DNA of 64,000 nt. Source: Actinophytocola sp. (GTDB taxonomy: Bacteria; Actinomycetota; Actinomycetes; Mycobacteriales; Pseudonocardiaceae). The first letter of the stretch is position 1; every line of letters begins with the position of its first letter. Both the position numbers and the translations under genes were made by a program. Below the pieces are notes generated by a model. That model had not been told where the DNA came from. It saw only the letters and a list, made by a program, of their open reading frames with translations, and ran no database searches. Shown piece by piece: positions 16,504 through 24,629 of this stretch. The DNA lies in NCBI GenBank assembly GCA_009377395.1, contig WHUB01000010.1, positions 1-64,000 on the forward strand, written 5' to 3'.

Positions 16504-17418
16504 TCACGACGGGACGTAGACCTTGATCCCTTCGGCGTCCGCGGTGTCGTACCGGGCGACGTCGTCCTCGCTGAGCGCGGCGTTGTCGGTGAGCCGGTGG
16601 AAGTCTCGCAGCGAGGTTCCCTGGCACGCCACGTCGACTCCGGGCGCGCCCCGGCCCTCGCGGACGTCGACGACGTGCACCGTGCGGAAGTCGATGCTGT
16701 AGCGGGTGCGGCCGCTGCTGTTGGGGATGCTGGCGTGCAGCTGGTCGCCGGAGAACAGCATCACGCCGCCGACCGGCGGCACGAGGCACAGCCGTGGTTC
16801 GTCGTCCGGCAGCGGCCGCACCGGCGCCGGATGCACCCGGGTGTCGGCGCTGCCGCTGAAGTCCTTGATGTGCGAGCGCCAGACGTTGGCCTGGTAGTAG
16901 TTGTAGTCACCGCTGGTGTTGGCGATGGCCCGGCCGAACCACCTCGGGTAGAACTCCATCACGTTGTTCTCGGCGGCCGGCCACACCGGCAGCCACCAGT
17001 TGATCTGCTGCGTCGGTGCCGCGTACCAGGTGTCGCGGTGCACCTGGAACGCCTTGGCGATGCCGGTGCTCAGCCCGCCCGCCGGGAACGCGGTGCGCAG
17101 CTTCGGCACGTCGGCGTAGATGTCGCCGGGCGCCCCGCCGAGCGCGCCGGTGATGCGCCGGACGTGGTCGATGGACTCCGGGTGGTGGATGAACCGGGGC
17201 TTGAAGTCGATCAGGATCTCGGTCAGTTCGGCGGGGGAGCGGGCCGCGTGCACCGTCGGCGGGTCGTCCGGCGTGAACGCCTCGGTGACCAGGTCGCGGG
17301 TGAACGCCGCGAACGCGGCCACCTCGGGGACGGTGGTGTACACGACGACATCACCCGCGAACAGTCTGCGACGGCGCTCGTCGTCGTCGAAGCTCGGGTC
17401 GATGTGAACGTTGACCAT
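16504..17418 (-). CDS. 2-oxoglutarate/Fe(II) oxygenase, phytanoyl-CoA dioxygenase-like
   Basis: 304 residues. The facial triad is visible as H127-R-D129 and H228 (FSGDQLHAS), with arginine at ~237-239 to bind 2-oxoglutarate. GGGGAGG-type ribosome binding site before ATG 17418. Such enzymes hydroxylate or desaturate small molecules; within a polysaccharide locus the substrate may be a nucleotide sugar or an acyl decoration. The gene sits 68 bases after the beta-helix gene and 11 before the SDR. Substrate unknown. Confidence 0.75.
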   Translation of the reverse strand: MVNVHIDPSFDDDERRRRLFAGDVVVYTTVPEVAAFAAFTRDLVTEAFTPDDPPTVHAARSPAELTEILIDFKPRFIHHPESIDHVRRITGALGGAPGDIYADVPKLRTAFPAGGLSTGIAKAFQVHRDTWYAAPTQQINWWLPVWPAAENNVMEFYPRWFGRAIANTSGDYNYYQANVWRSHIKDFSGSADTRVHPAPVRPLPDDEPRLCLVPPVGGVMLFSGDQLHASIPNSSGRTRYSIDFRTVHVVDVREGRGAPGVDVACQGTSLRDFHRLTDNAALSEDDVARYDTADAEGIKVYVPS

Positions 17419-17486
17419 CGCGAACCTCCCCGAATGCGGCTCTCTGGGAAGATTCGCTCCGGCGGCCGTTGAGGTTACGCCGGATG

Positions 17487-19343
17487 TCAGCTCGACCCGG
17501 CGTCCTGGTGGTACGGCGCCGCCTGCCACTGCCGCAGTGTCAACACCCTGCCGGTCTCGTACGGCACGAACCGCCACGGCCCGGTGTAGTCGTTGTCGAA
17601 CCAGCGGTTGTCCTGCTCGAACGTGACCGCCCGCTGCACGACACGGCCCTTGTACGGCGACCACGCCGGGCTCGTGCCGTAGTTCGCGAACAGCGCCGAC
17701 CTGCCGCAGAACCCCGCCGGGCAGCCGCCGCCGATGTTGGCCGGCTCGTGCACGAAGACGTTGTCGTGGACGCGGAGCCGTTGCGTCTTCCATCGGCAGT
17801 CGGAGTACTGCGGCTCGACGTCGATCGCCGGTGGGGAGCACCGTGAGCCGTTGTTCTCGCCGATGAGCAGGGTGCACTCGGCCGTGGTGTTGGTGCCGCA
17901 GAACCGGTCCGCGTTCTCCCAGGCGGCGATGCCACCCCAGTTGTTCACGAACCGGTTGCCGGTGATCTCGACGACCGAGGCGCGGGCGCCGACGCGCGGC
18001 TCGCCGCCCGCCTCCGACAGGTACACCGTGCCGATGGGGAAGGTGTCGTTCCGGTTGGCGAACTCGCGGCCGGTGACCCAGGTGTTGTGCCGGATGACGT
18101 TGTCGCGCAGCACCACGTTGTAGGAGATCTCGTAGAACAGTGCCTGGCCGTCGTTGTGCTCGATGAGGTTGTTTTCGATCAGGAAGTCGTTGTTGTTGGT
18201 GTCGGCCCAGATGCCGGGGCCGTGGTTGTGGTGGATCCAGTTGCCGGCGATGTCGGCGCCGTCGACGGACCAGAACTTCATCGCGCCGGTGCAGCCGCAG
18301 CCGGGGATTTGGTTCTCCAGGTCGTCGGTGTTGTTGCCGACGAATTCGTTGTCCCGCAGCAGGATGTCGTGGAGCTGGTTGCCGGCCTGGAAGGCGTTCA
18401 GGCCGTATTGTCCGTTGTTTTTGACGCAGTTGCCGATGATGCGCTGGCGGGAGCCGGCCATCATGGCGGCGCCGGTGTTGTCGATCAGGGTGTTGTGCGC
18501 GATGGTCCAGCCGTTGCCGGAGTCGTGGTTGACGACGCCCTCGTTGACCGGCGGGACGAAGTTCCGCACGGTCAGGTGGGTGATGGTCACGCCGGCGGCC
18601 TTGCCGGTGAATGCGTAGCGGTTCCGGTCGTCGCCGTCGAGCACGGCGCCGGGCGCGCCGACGAACGTCGCGTTGTCGCCCGGCACGATCTGGTCGTACT
18701 CCCCGCCGCCGAGGGTGTGCACGCCGGGCGCGAACCAGTACGTGACGCCTGGCCGCTGGAAGTCGACGCCGCTGTTGTCGCCTGCGGCGACCCGCACCGC
18801 GCCGTCCGGCGGTGACGCGGGACCGTCCAGCGCGGCGGTGCCGCAGACCGGGGAGGGGGCGTCGCTCGGCGGCGCCGCGGTGCGGGTCGTGGTGGTCGTC
18901 GATGGGGGTGCGGTCGTCAGGCTCGGTGACATCGTCCCGGGCCTGATCGGCAGGTCGGGGAGCCAGTAGCGGAACCGGATCAGGTCGTGGGCCTTCGGCT
19001 GCCCGTCCTCACCGACCGCCAGCACCCGGAACACGGTGGCGGTTGCCGACCTCGGTACGACCGACAGCCGGTACGGCTCGTGGTGCCGCGGGATGCGGGT
19101 GTCGACCCGCAGGCTCGCCGGGACGACGCCGAGCCGGTGCCGCACGGTGCAGACGCCGTCGGCGTCGGTGCGGCAGGTGACCAGCCACGGGTGGTCGGCC
19201 GTCTCCCGTGGTGGCTGTGCCGCCGACGAGGCGACCGCGACGGCGACGATGGCAGCGAACGACGTGAGCAGGCTCAGCAGCGCGACGCGAAGCCGTCGTC
19301 CGTTCAGCGAGCGTCGGTATCCAGGTGAACGATGCCTGCCCAT
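17487..19343 (-). CDS. Exported right-handed parallel beta-helix protein (copy 1)
   Basis: 618 residues. An N-terminal signal or anchor helix (~20-42, VALLSLLTSFAAIVAVAVAS) follows a basic stretch; residues ~43-135 form a small beta-rich domain, ~136-165 a Thr/Ser/Pro linker, and ~170-560 a right-handed beta-helix with many N-x-I/F-x-x-N rungs (FVGNNTDDLEN, DFLIENNLIEHN). Proteins of this fold in such loci are polysaccharide lyases, C5-epimerases or binding proteins. Residues ~228-399 are encoded by a 517-bp stretch that appears identical in the lipoprotein at 26758-28266, while the flanks have diverged. GAGAGG ribosome binding site before ATG 19343. Confidence 0.82.
   Translation of the reverse strand: MGRHRSPGYRRSLNGRRLRVALLSLLTSFAAIVAVAVASSAAQPPRETADHPWLVTCRTDADGVCTVRHRLGVVPASLRVDTRIPRHHEPYRLSVVPRSATATVFRVLAVGEDGQPKAHDLIRFRYWLPDLPIRPGTMSPSLTTAPPSTTTTTRTAAPPSDAPSPVCGTAALDGPASPPDGAVRVAAGDNSGVDFQRPGVTYWFAPGVHTLGGGEYDQIVPGDNATFVGAPGAVLDGDDRNRYAFTGKAAGVTITHLTVRNFVPPVNEGVVNHDSGNGWTIAHNTLIDNTGAAMMAGSRQRIIGNCVKNNGQYGLNAFQAGNQLHDILLRDNEFVGNNTDDLENQIPGCGCTGAMKFWSVDGADIAGNWIHHNHGPGIWADTNNNDFLIENNLIEHNDGQALFYEISYNVVLRDNVIRHNTWVTGREFANRNDTFPIGTVYLSEAGGEPRVGARASVVEITGNRFVNNWGGIAAWENADRFCGTNTTAECTLLIGENNGSRCSPPAIDVEPQYSDCRWKTQRLRVHDNVFVHEPANIGGGCPAGFCGRSALFANYGTSPAWSPYKGRVVQRAVTFEQDNRWFDNDYTGPWRFVPYETGRVLTLRQWQAAPYHQDAGSS
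18147..18663. repeat. 517-bp identical tract, copy 1 (in beta-helix gene 1)
   Basis: Every base I compared matches 27430-27946 in the same orientation; identity stops sharply at both ends. The tract encodes the same ~172 residues in both proteins. Its base composition is lower in GC than either gene's flanks (many TTG, GTT and TTT triplets on the plus strand). It behaves as a direct repeat with 9,283 bases between the copies' starts. Confidence 0.93.
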
Positions 19344-19439
19344 TGCAACCTCTCAGCCACTGGCGGTCGGGAAACCCCCAGCCTTGCCGTGGCCCCGGAG
19401 GAGCGAACCCGTGGGACCACGTACGCGGCTACGTAAGCA

Positions 19440-20081
19440 TCACGCTCGGATCACAGAAAAGTCACGGTCAATCACCCGCGCGAGCGAGGGCACGACGGCC
19501 AGCGCGAGCAGGAACCCGCCGAGCGTGTCCGTCGGGTAGTGCGAGAACAGCACCGTCTGCGCCCACGACATCGCGGCACCGGCCACCGCCACCGAGCCGA
19601 GGACCACCAGCAGTCCGATGTCGCGACCGAGCCGCAGCGCCGCCACAATGAGCAACCCGGCGACCAGGGCGACCGCGGTCAGGAACGCCGTGTGGCCACT
19701 GGGGAACGCCAGCTCGCCGGTCGCGACCGTGCGCCCGACGAGGGGCTTCAGCGCGGTGCTCGCCAGCACCGCCAGGCCGGGACCGGCGAGCGCCAGCACC
19801 GCGAGCCGCCACCGCCGCGCCAGCAGACACGCCACGACGAGGACCCCGACGAGCGCGACCGCGCCGTCCGGCTCGCCAGCCCGGTCGATGACCAGCGCGA
19901 CGGTGCGTGCCGGCGAGGGCGTGAAGATCGTGCCGCCCATCGCATCGAGCGTCCACCGGTCGACCCGCCCCGGCGTGCCGGTTCCGGCGTAGCGCAGCGC
20001 GAGTACGCCGAACCCGAGCAGCGCCAGCACGCCGAGGACGAAGAAGGGGCGCCGCATCGCGGGCGGCACGGCTCGCCTCAC
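19440..20081 (-). CDS. PAP2-family membrane phosphatase
   Basis: 213 residues, five or six membrane helices. The three-part active site is present: KPLVGRT (~117-123), PSGH (~133-136) and SHYPTDTLGG (~184-193) with the nucleophilic histidine. It hydrolyses lipid phosphates or pyrophosphates, for example recycling undecaprenyl pyrophosphate after polymer synthesis. GTG 20081 starts four bases after the kinase stop; ATG 20057 is an alternative start, as no clear ribosome binding site decides between them. Confidence 0.85.
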   Translation of the reverse strand: MRRAVPPAMRRPFFVLGVLALLGFGVLALRYAGTGTPGRVDRWTLDAMGGTIFTPSPARTVALVIDRAGEPDGAVALVGVLVVACLLARRWRLAVLALAGPGLAVLASTALKPLVGRTVATGELAFPSGHTAFLTAVALVAGLLIVAALRLGRDIGLLVVLGSVAVAGAAMSWAQTVLFSHYPTDTLGGFLLALAVVPSLARVIDRDFSVIRA

Positions 20082-20085
20082 CGCC

Positions 20086-21075
20086 TCAGCTCCAGATGTC
20101 GCGGTGGACGTTGAGCACGATCCGCGAGCCGAGCCGGTCCAGCTTGATCGGCAGCTCCTTCATCGCGGCCAGCCGGTCGCGGACCGCACGCTGCCGCTCG
20201 ACCGGGCATACCACGAGCAGGAACCCGCCGCCGCCCGCTCCGGTGACCTTCGCCCCGGTCGCCCCGGCATCGAGCGCGGCCTCGACGGCGTCGTCGATCT
20301 GCGGGTTCGACACCCCCGACGCCAGCGCCCGCTTCGCCTCCCAGCTTTTGTGCAACGCGGCGCCGACCGCGCTCACGTCGCCGTAGCGCAACCCGTCCGC
20401 CGCCTCGCGGGCCAGGTCCCGCAGCTGGTCGAGCTGTGGCAGCCGGTCGCCGGTGTTCGCCCGTTGCTCGCCCAGGATGGTGTCGGCGCTGCGTGTGATG
20501 CCGGTGAAGAACAGCATCAGCTCGCCCTGCAACGACCGGTACGCCGACGCGTCGAGCCGCAGCTGGTCGACCGCGACCCGGTCGCCGGGTCCGAAGTGGA
20601 TGTCGCAGATCCCGCCGTACGCCGCCGCATACTGGTCCTGCTTGCCGATCGGTTTGCGGCAGCGGTCGATCTCGATGGTGCAGGCGCGCTCGGCCAGCTC
20701 CTCCGCCGACACCTGCCTGCCCTGGTAGGCGAACAGTGCGTGCAGCAGCCCCACCGTGACCGACGACGACGAGCCCAGACCGGACCCGGCCGACGGGATG
20801 TCCGCCAGCGTGGTGATCTCGACACCGCCCCGGACGCCCGCCATGTGCATGGCCTCTTTGACCAGCTCGTGCTCGAGGTCGTCGACCCGGGAGACGATCT
20901 CCTTCTTCGAGTAGTTGACGTAGATGTCGTCGTCGAAGCGCTGCTTCACGACGACGTAGACATACTTGTCGATCGCCGCGTTGAGCACCCGGCCGCCGTG
21001 CGCCCGGTAGTAGGCGGGCAGGTCCGTGCCGCCGCCGACCAGGCCGACCCGCAACGGTGTCTGGGTGATGATCAT
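20086..21075 (-). CDS. HddA-like sugar kinase (GHMP family)
   Basis: 329 residues. The GHMP ATP-binding motif is PSAGSGLGSSSS (94-105), and the C-terminal GAKVTGAGGGGFLLV motif is intact. The N-terminus QTPLRVGLVGGGTDLPAYY is typical of D-glycero-D-manno-heptose 7-phosphate kinases (HddA). A GmhB/GmhA-like fusion two genes upstream makes a heptose pathway likely. Start overlaps the epimerase stop (ATGA). A GDP-fucose/other hexose kinase role is the alternative. Confidence 0.8.
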   Translation of the reverse strand: MIITQTPLRVGLVGGGTDLPAYYRAHGGRVLNAAIDKYVYVVVKQRFDDDIYVNYSKKEIVSRVDDLEHELVKEAMHMAGVRGGVEITTLADIPSAGSGLGSSSSVTVGLLHALFAYQGRQVSAEELAERACTIEIDRCRKPIGKQDQYAAAYGGICDIHFGPGDRVAVDQLRLDASAYRSLQGELMLFFTGITRSADTILGEQRANTGDRLPQLDQLRDLAREAADGLRYGDVSAVGAALHKSWEAKRALASGVSNPQIDDAVEAALDAGATGAKVTGAGGGGFLLVVCPVERQRAVRDRLAAMKELPIKLDRLGSRIVLNVHRDIWS

Positions 21076-22181
21076 CGCGCCTTCCTCACCACGCCGAGCG
21101 CCCGCATCTTCGCGTCCGCCTCGGCGAGGATCGCGTCCAGGCCGGGCATCCCTTCCAGCCACGCCGCGTACTCCGCGACCGAGTCGGCCGGGGTGCGCCT
21201 CGGCGCCCAGCCGAGCTGCTTGAGCGCGTCGATGTCGGAGACGATGTGGCGGGTGTCGCCGAACCGGTACTCGCCGGTGACCCGGCCCGGCTCGCCCGAC
21301 CCGTACTGGCGGCGCACCACGTCGGCGAACTCCGCCGTGGTGTAGCCGGTGCCGCCGCCGACGTTGAACACCCGCCCCGCCGCCCGTTCGTCGGAGAACA
21401 CCAGCACGTTGGCGTCCACGACGTCGTGGATGTTGACGTAGTCCCGGACCGCCTGCCCGTCCTCGTACAGCGTGGGCGCGCCGCCGAGCAGGTAGTGCAG
21501 GTTGAAGATGCGGCAGGCGCCGGAGTAGGCGTTGTACACCGACTGCCGCGGCCCCTGCACGATGCTGTAGCGCAGCGCGACGGTCGCGATGCCGTAGCGG
21601 CGGCCGAGGTTGACCGCGACCATCTCCTGGCCGTACTTGGACATCCCGTAGGCGTTCTGCGGGTTCGCGACCCGCTCCGGCGTCGGCAGCAGCTCCATCG
21701 GACCCGCGCAGACAGGGCAGGACAACTCCCACTCGCCGCGCCGTAGCGCGGACTCCGGCCGCATGTCCGGCAGCTGCTCGCCGTGCTCCGCGCAGCGGTA
21801 GAGCCCCTCGCCCATGGCCGCCTGTGACGACGCGACTACGACCCGGCTCGGCGCGAGCCGCTCCGCGACGATGATCTCGTAGAGCAGCGCGGTCGAGGTG
21901 ACGTTGACGTCGGTGAAGCTGGCGAAGTCCGGCAGGTAGTCCTGGTAGGCCGCGAGGTGATACACCGCGTCGGCCCGCCGCAGCAGGTTGGTGAGCAGGT
22001 CGCGGTTGCGGACGTCGCCGGTGTACAGCTCGACGCCGGGCGTCAGGTACATCGGCTCGCCGTCGCGGTGGACCGGCGCCCGCAGCGCGTCGAGCACGGT
22101 GACCTCGTGGCCGAGCTCGACCAGCCGGTCGCAGGTGTGCGAGCCGATGAACCCGGCGCCGCCGGTGACGAGGACCCGCAT
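21072..22181 (-). CDS. Nucleotide-sugar epimerase (SDR) with a Cys/His insertion
   Basis: 369 residues. GGAGFIG (7-13) and Y178-x3-K182 mark an extended SDR. Between the catalytic Ser region (ASSQAAMG, ~117-124) and the Tyr is a ~45-residue insertion with C130, H133, C155 and C158 (CAEH, then CPVC), a probable zinc ribbon seen in a subgroup of these epimerases. The C-terminus is ~30 residues longer than in GalE. Likely a 4-epimerase or 4,6-dehydratase for one of the repeat-unit sugars. Overlaps both neighbours: TGATG upstream, ATGA downstream. Confidence 0.82.
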   Translation of the reverse strand: MRVLVTGGAGFIGSHTCDRLVELGHEVTVLDALRAPVHRDGEPMYLTPGVELYTGDVRNRDLLTNLLRRADAVYHLAAYQDYLPDFASFTDVNVTSTALLYEIIVAERLAPSRVVVASSQAAMGEGLYRCAEHGEQLPDMRPESALRRGEWELSCPVCAGPMELLPTPERVANPQNAYGMSKYGQEMVAVNLGRRYGIATVALRYSIVQGPRQSVYNAYSGACRIFNLHYLLGGAPTLYEDGQAVRDYVNIHDVVDANVLVFSDERAAGRVFNVGGGTGYTTAEFADVVRRQYGSGEPGRVTGEYRFGDTRHIVSDIDALKQLGWAPRRTPADSVAEYAAWLEGMPGLDAILAEADAKMRALGVVRKAR

Positions 22182-23317
22182 CAGCCGACCCTCCGGTATA
22201 CCTCGCGGTAGACGTCGAGGGTGCGTTCGGCGGTGCGCGCCCAGGAGAACTCGCGCGCCCGCAGCAGCCCCTTCTCCCGCAGCCCGTCGCCGGACGGCCC
22301 GCAGGCGTCCAGGATCGCCTGCGCGAGCGCGTCCGGATCGGACGGATCTGCCAGCAGCGCCGCGCCACCGGCCGTCTCCGGCATGGCGCTGACGGTGGAG
22401 GTGACCACCGGGCAGCCGGTCGCCATCGCCTCCAGGATCGGCAGCCCGAAGGTCTCGTTGAACGACGGGTACACGAACACGTCGGCCGTGCGGTAGAAGT
22501 GCACGGTGTCTTCGAGCGGCACCCCGCCGACCCACACCACGTCGCGGGCGATACCGAGCGAGTCGGCGAGGGCACGCAGCTCGGCGGCGTGTTCGCCGTC
22601 GCGGCCGGGTCCGACCACGACCAGCTGTCTGCCGCCCAGTTCGCGGCGTGCGGCGGCGAACGCCCGCAGCAGGCCGGCGCAGTTCTTGTACGGCCACAGC
22701 GAGGACACGAACAGCACGAACGGTCCGGTGACGCCCTGGCCGCGCACCCGCTGCCACGCCTCGTCGGTGTCGCCGGGCCGGAACAGCTCGTGGTCGACCG
22801 CCTCCGGAATCAGCCGGAGCTTGGCCGGGGCGACGTCGAGGTGCGCGAGCACTTCCTGGCGCAGGCTCTCGGAGTTGATAATGATCGCGTCCGCGGTGCG
22901 GGCGGTGCGCGGGTAGTTCAGCCGCCGGTACAGCCGCGCCGACGGTCGCACCGAACCGGGCGCGGTGTAGGCGTGCAGCGTCTTGAAGTGCACCACCAGT
23001 CCCGGAGCCGGGCGCACGATGGGCGCCATCAGGGTGCTGAACACGTCGATGCCGGACAACGGCAGCCGCAGCGGGGCGTACAGGTGCTCGCTCGCGGTGC
23101 GCAGCGGCGGACGTTCGTTCGACCACGGGAAGGTGATGTGCTCGACGTTGTGGCCGTAGCCGTCGTGCTGCTCCCGCATCCGGGGGCTGACCAGCAGGTG
23201 GAAGCGCTCGCCGTCGGTGAGCCGCTTGGCCATCTCCGGGATGATCCTGGTCCAGAACCAGTGGGCGCCGGACGGGTTCGCTGGGTCGTCGGTCAGCAGG
23301 TTGATCGCGACCTGCAT
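22181..23317 (-). CDS. GT4 family glycosyltransferase
   Basis: 378 residues with the GT-B fold. N-terminal MQVAINLLTDDPANPSG, the nucleotide-binding FVSSLWPYKN, and the C-terminal E-x7-E element FNETFGLPILEAMATGCPVV are the GT4 hallmarks. It is a retaining transferase that adds one sugar to the lipid-linked repeat unit at the cytosolic membrane face. ATG 23317 matches the conserved N-terminus; an upstream ATG at 23353 would overlap the previous gene. Only four bases separate it from the fusion gene's stop. Confidence 0.88.
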   Translation of the reverse strand: MQVAINLLTDDPANPSGAHWFWTRIIPEMAKRLTDGERFHLLVSPRMREQHDGYGHNVEHITFPWSNERPPLRTASEHLYAPLRLPLSGIDVFSTLMAPIVRPAPGLVVHFKTLHAYTAPGSVRPSARLYRRLNYPRTARTADAIIINSESLRQEVLAHLDVAPAKLRLIPEAVDHELFRPGDTDEAWQRVRGQGVTGPFVLFVSSLWPYKNCAGLLRAFAAARRELGGRQLVVVGPGRDGEHAAELRALADSLGIARDVVWVGGVPLEDTVHFYRTADVFVYPSFNETFGLPILEAMATGCPVVTSTVSAMPETAGGAALLADPSDPDALAQAILDACGPSGDGLREKGLLRAREFSWARTAERTLDVYREVYRRVG

Positions 23318-23321
23318 GCCG

Positions 23322-24509
23322 TCAGAAGGTCTGCGTCGCAACGGCATCGGCACTCATCCTCGACTGTCGTACGTACTGGGCGAGCAGGTGCATACAGGCC
23401 TGGTGGGAGTCCTCGACGATCCCGTAGTTGGCCGAGTCGACGTGGATGGCCACCGTCGCCTTGCGCCGCGCGGGGCCGCCGTCGAACCCGGTGAGCGCGA
23501 TCGTGCGCAGGTCGTTGGCGTTGGCCCAGTCGAGCGCGCGGACGATGTTCGGCGACCGGCCGGACGACGACACCGCGATCAGCACGTCTCCCGGCCGCGC
23601 CTGGGATCGCAGCTGGTGTTCGAAGACCGCGTCGTAGCCGATGTCGTTGGCGATGGCGCTGAAGATCTCGACGTTCGTGCTGAGGCTGTACACGCGGGTG
23701 GTCAGGTCGGTGCCGTTGCCGATGCCCTTCACGTGGTCGCACGCCAGGTGGTTCGCGACCGAGGCGGAACCGCCGTTGCCGCAGGCGAAAACGGCCGCAT
23801 CGCGCTCATACGCGGCGAGCAGGAGGTCGGCGGCGCGAGCGACCTCCGCGTGGTCGAGGGTGCCGAAGGCCCGGGACAGTTCGGCGGCGTAGTCGCCGCC
23901 GTAGACGTCGGCGCTGTCGTAGCGGTGGGCCGGGAACTGGGGCCATGCCTTCTTGGCGCCGGCGGGAGCGCCGACGCCGGAGAGGATGTGCGCGACCGCC
24001 CCGGCGAGGTCGGCGAACCGGGCCACGCCGGGGTCGGCGAAGCTCGGCGGGCCGACGTACAGCGGCGTTGCGCCGACCGCCTTGGCGAGCCCGACGTCGG
24101 TGGCCGAGTCCCCGATGACCCACGAGGCGGAGAGGTCGAGGTCGAGCGCGTCCGCCGCGGCCAGCGCCATCCCCGGCGCCGGTTTGCGGTCGTTACTCGC
24201 CCGCGCCCACGCGGCGACGACGCCGTCGGGATGGTACGGGCAGAACAGCCACAGGTCGACGCGGGCGCCGCACCGGTCCAGCTCGGCGATCAGGTACTTG
24301 TGCACCTGCTCGACGTCGTCGATGCCGTAGAAGCCCCGGGCGACACCGGCCTGGTTGGTGACCACGGCGACCGGGATGCCGGACGCGTTGAGCGCCGCGA
24401 TCGCGGCGCTCGACCCGTCGATGAGCTCGACCCGGTCCACCGACCCGACATAGCCGTGGTCGACGATGATGGTGCCGTCGCGATCGAGAAGCACACCTGC
24501 TCGGCTCAC
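23322..24509 (-). CDS. Fused heptose-bisphosphate phosphatase-like (GmhB) and sedoheptulose-7-phosphate isomerase-like (GmhA) protein
   Basis: 395 residues in two domains. Residues 1-~180 are a HAD-IIIA phosphatase: D9-R-D11-G-T, TNQ (51-53), RKP (~108-110), GDSATD (133-138). Residues ~200-385 are a SIS isomerase domain: GNGGSAS (244-250), SSSGRSPN. In separate form these are steps of the D-glycero-D-manno-heptose pathway. The HAD zinc loop is degenerate: C90 and H93 are present but the later CxC pair is replaced (ARASNDRKP). GTG 24509 follows GGGAGGTAG. With the HddA-like kinase this supplies most of a heptose-nucleotide pathway. Confidence 0.85.
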   Translation of the reverse strand: MSRAGVLLDRDGTIIVDHGYVGSVDRVELIDGSSAAIAALNASGIPVAVVTNQAGVARGFYGIDDVEQVHKYLIAELDRCGARVDLWLFCPYHPDGVVAAWARASNDRKPAPGMALAAADALDLDLSASWVIGDSATDVGLAKAVGATPLYVGPPSFADPGVARFADLAGAVAHILSGVGAPAGAKKAWPQFPAHRYDSADVYGGDYAAELSRAFGTLDHAEVARAADLLLAAYERDAAVFACGNGGSASVANHLACDHVKGIGNGTDLTTRVYSLSTNVEIFSAIANDIGYDAVFEHQLRSQARPGDVLIAVSSSGRSPNIVRALDWANANDLRTIALTGFDGGPARRKATVAIHVDSANYGIVEDSHQACMHLLAQYVRQSRMSADAVATQTF

Positions 24510-24629
24510 GGTAGCCCTACCTCCCGGATCGTCGGCGCTGCGCGGTTGCTCGCGGCGCGGCCACCCTGATGTGCCCTGGATCCACCCAGCCGCGGCACGA
24601 TGGCGTTGACTGAAGTTCGCCCGGTTGGG

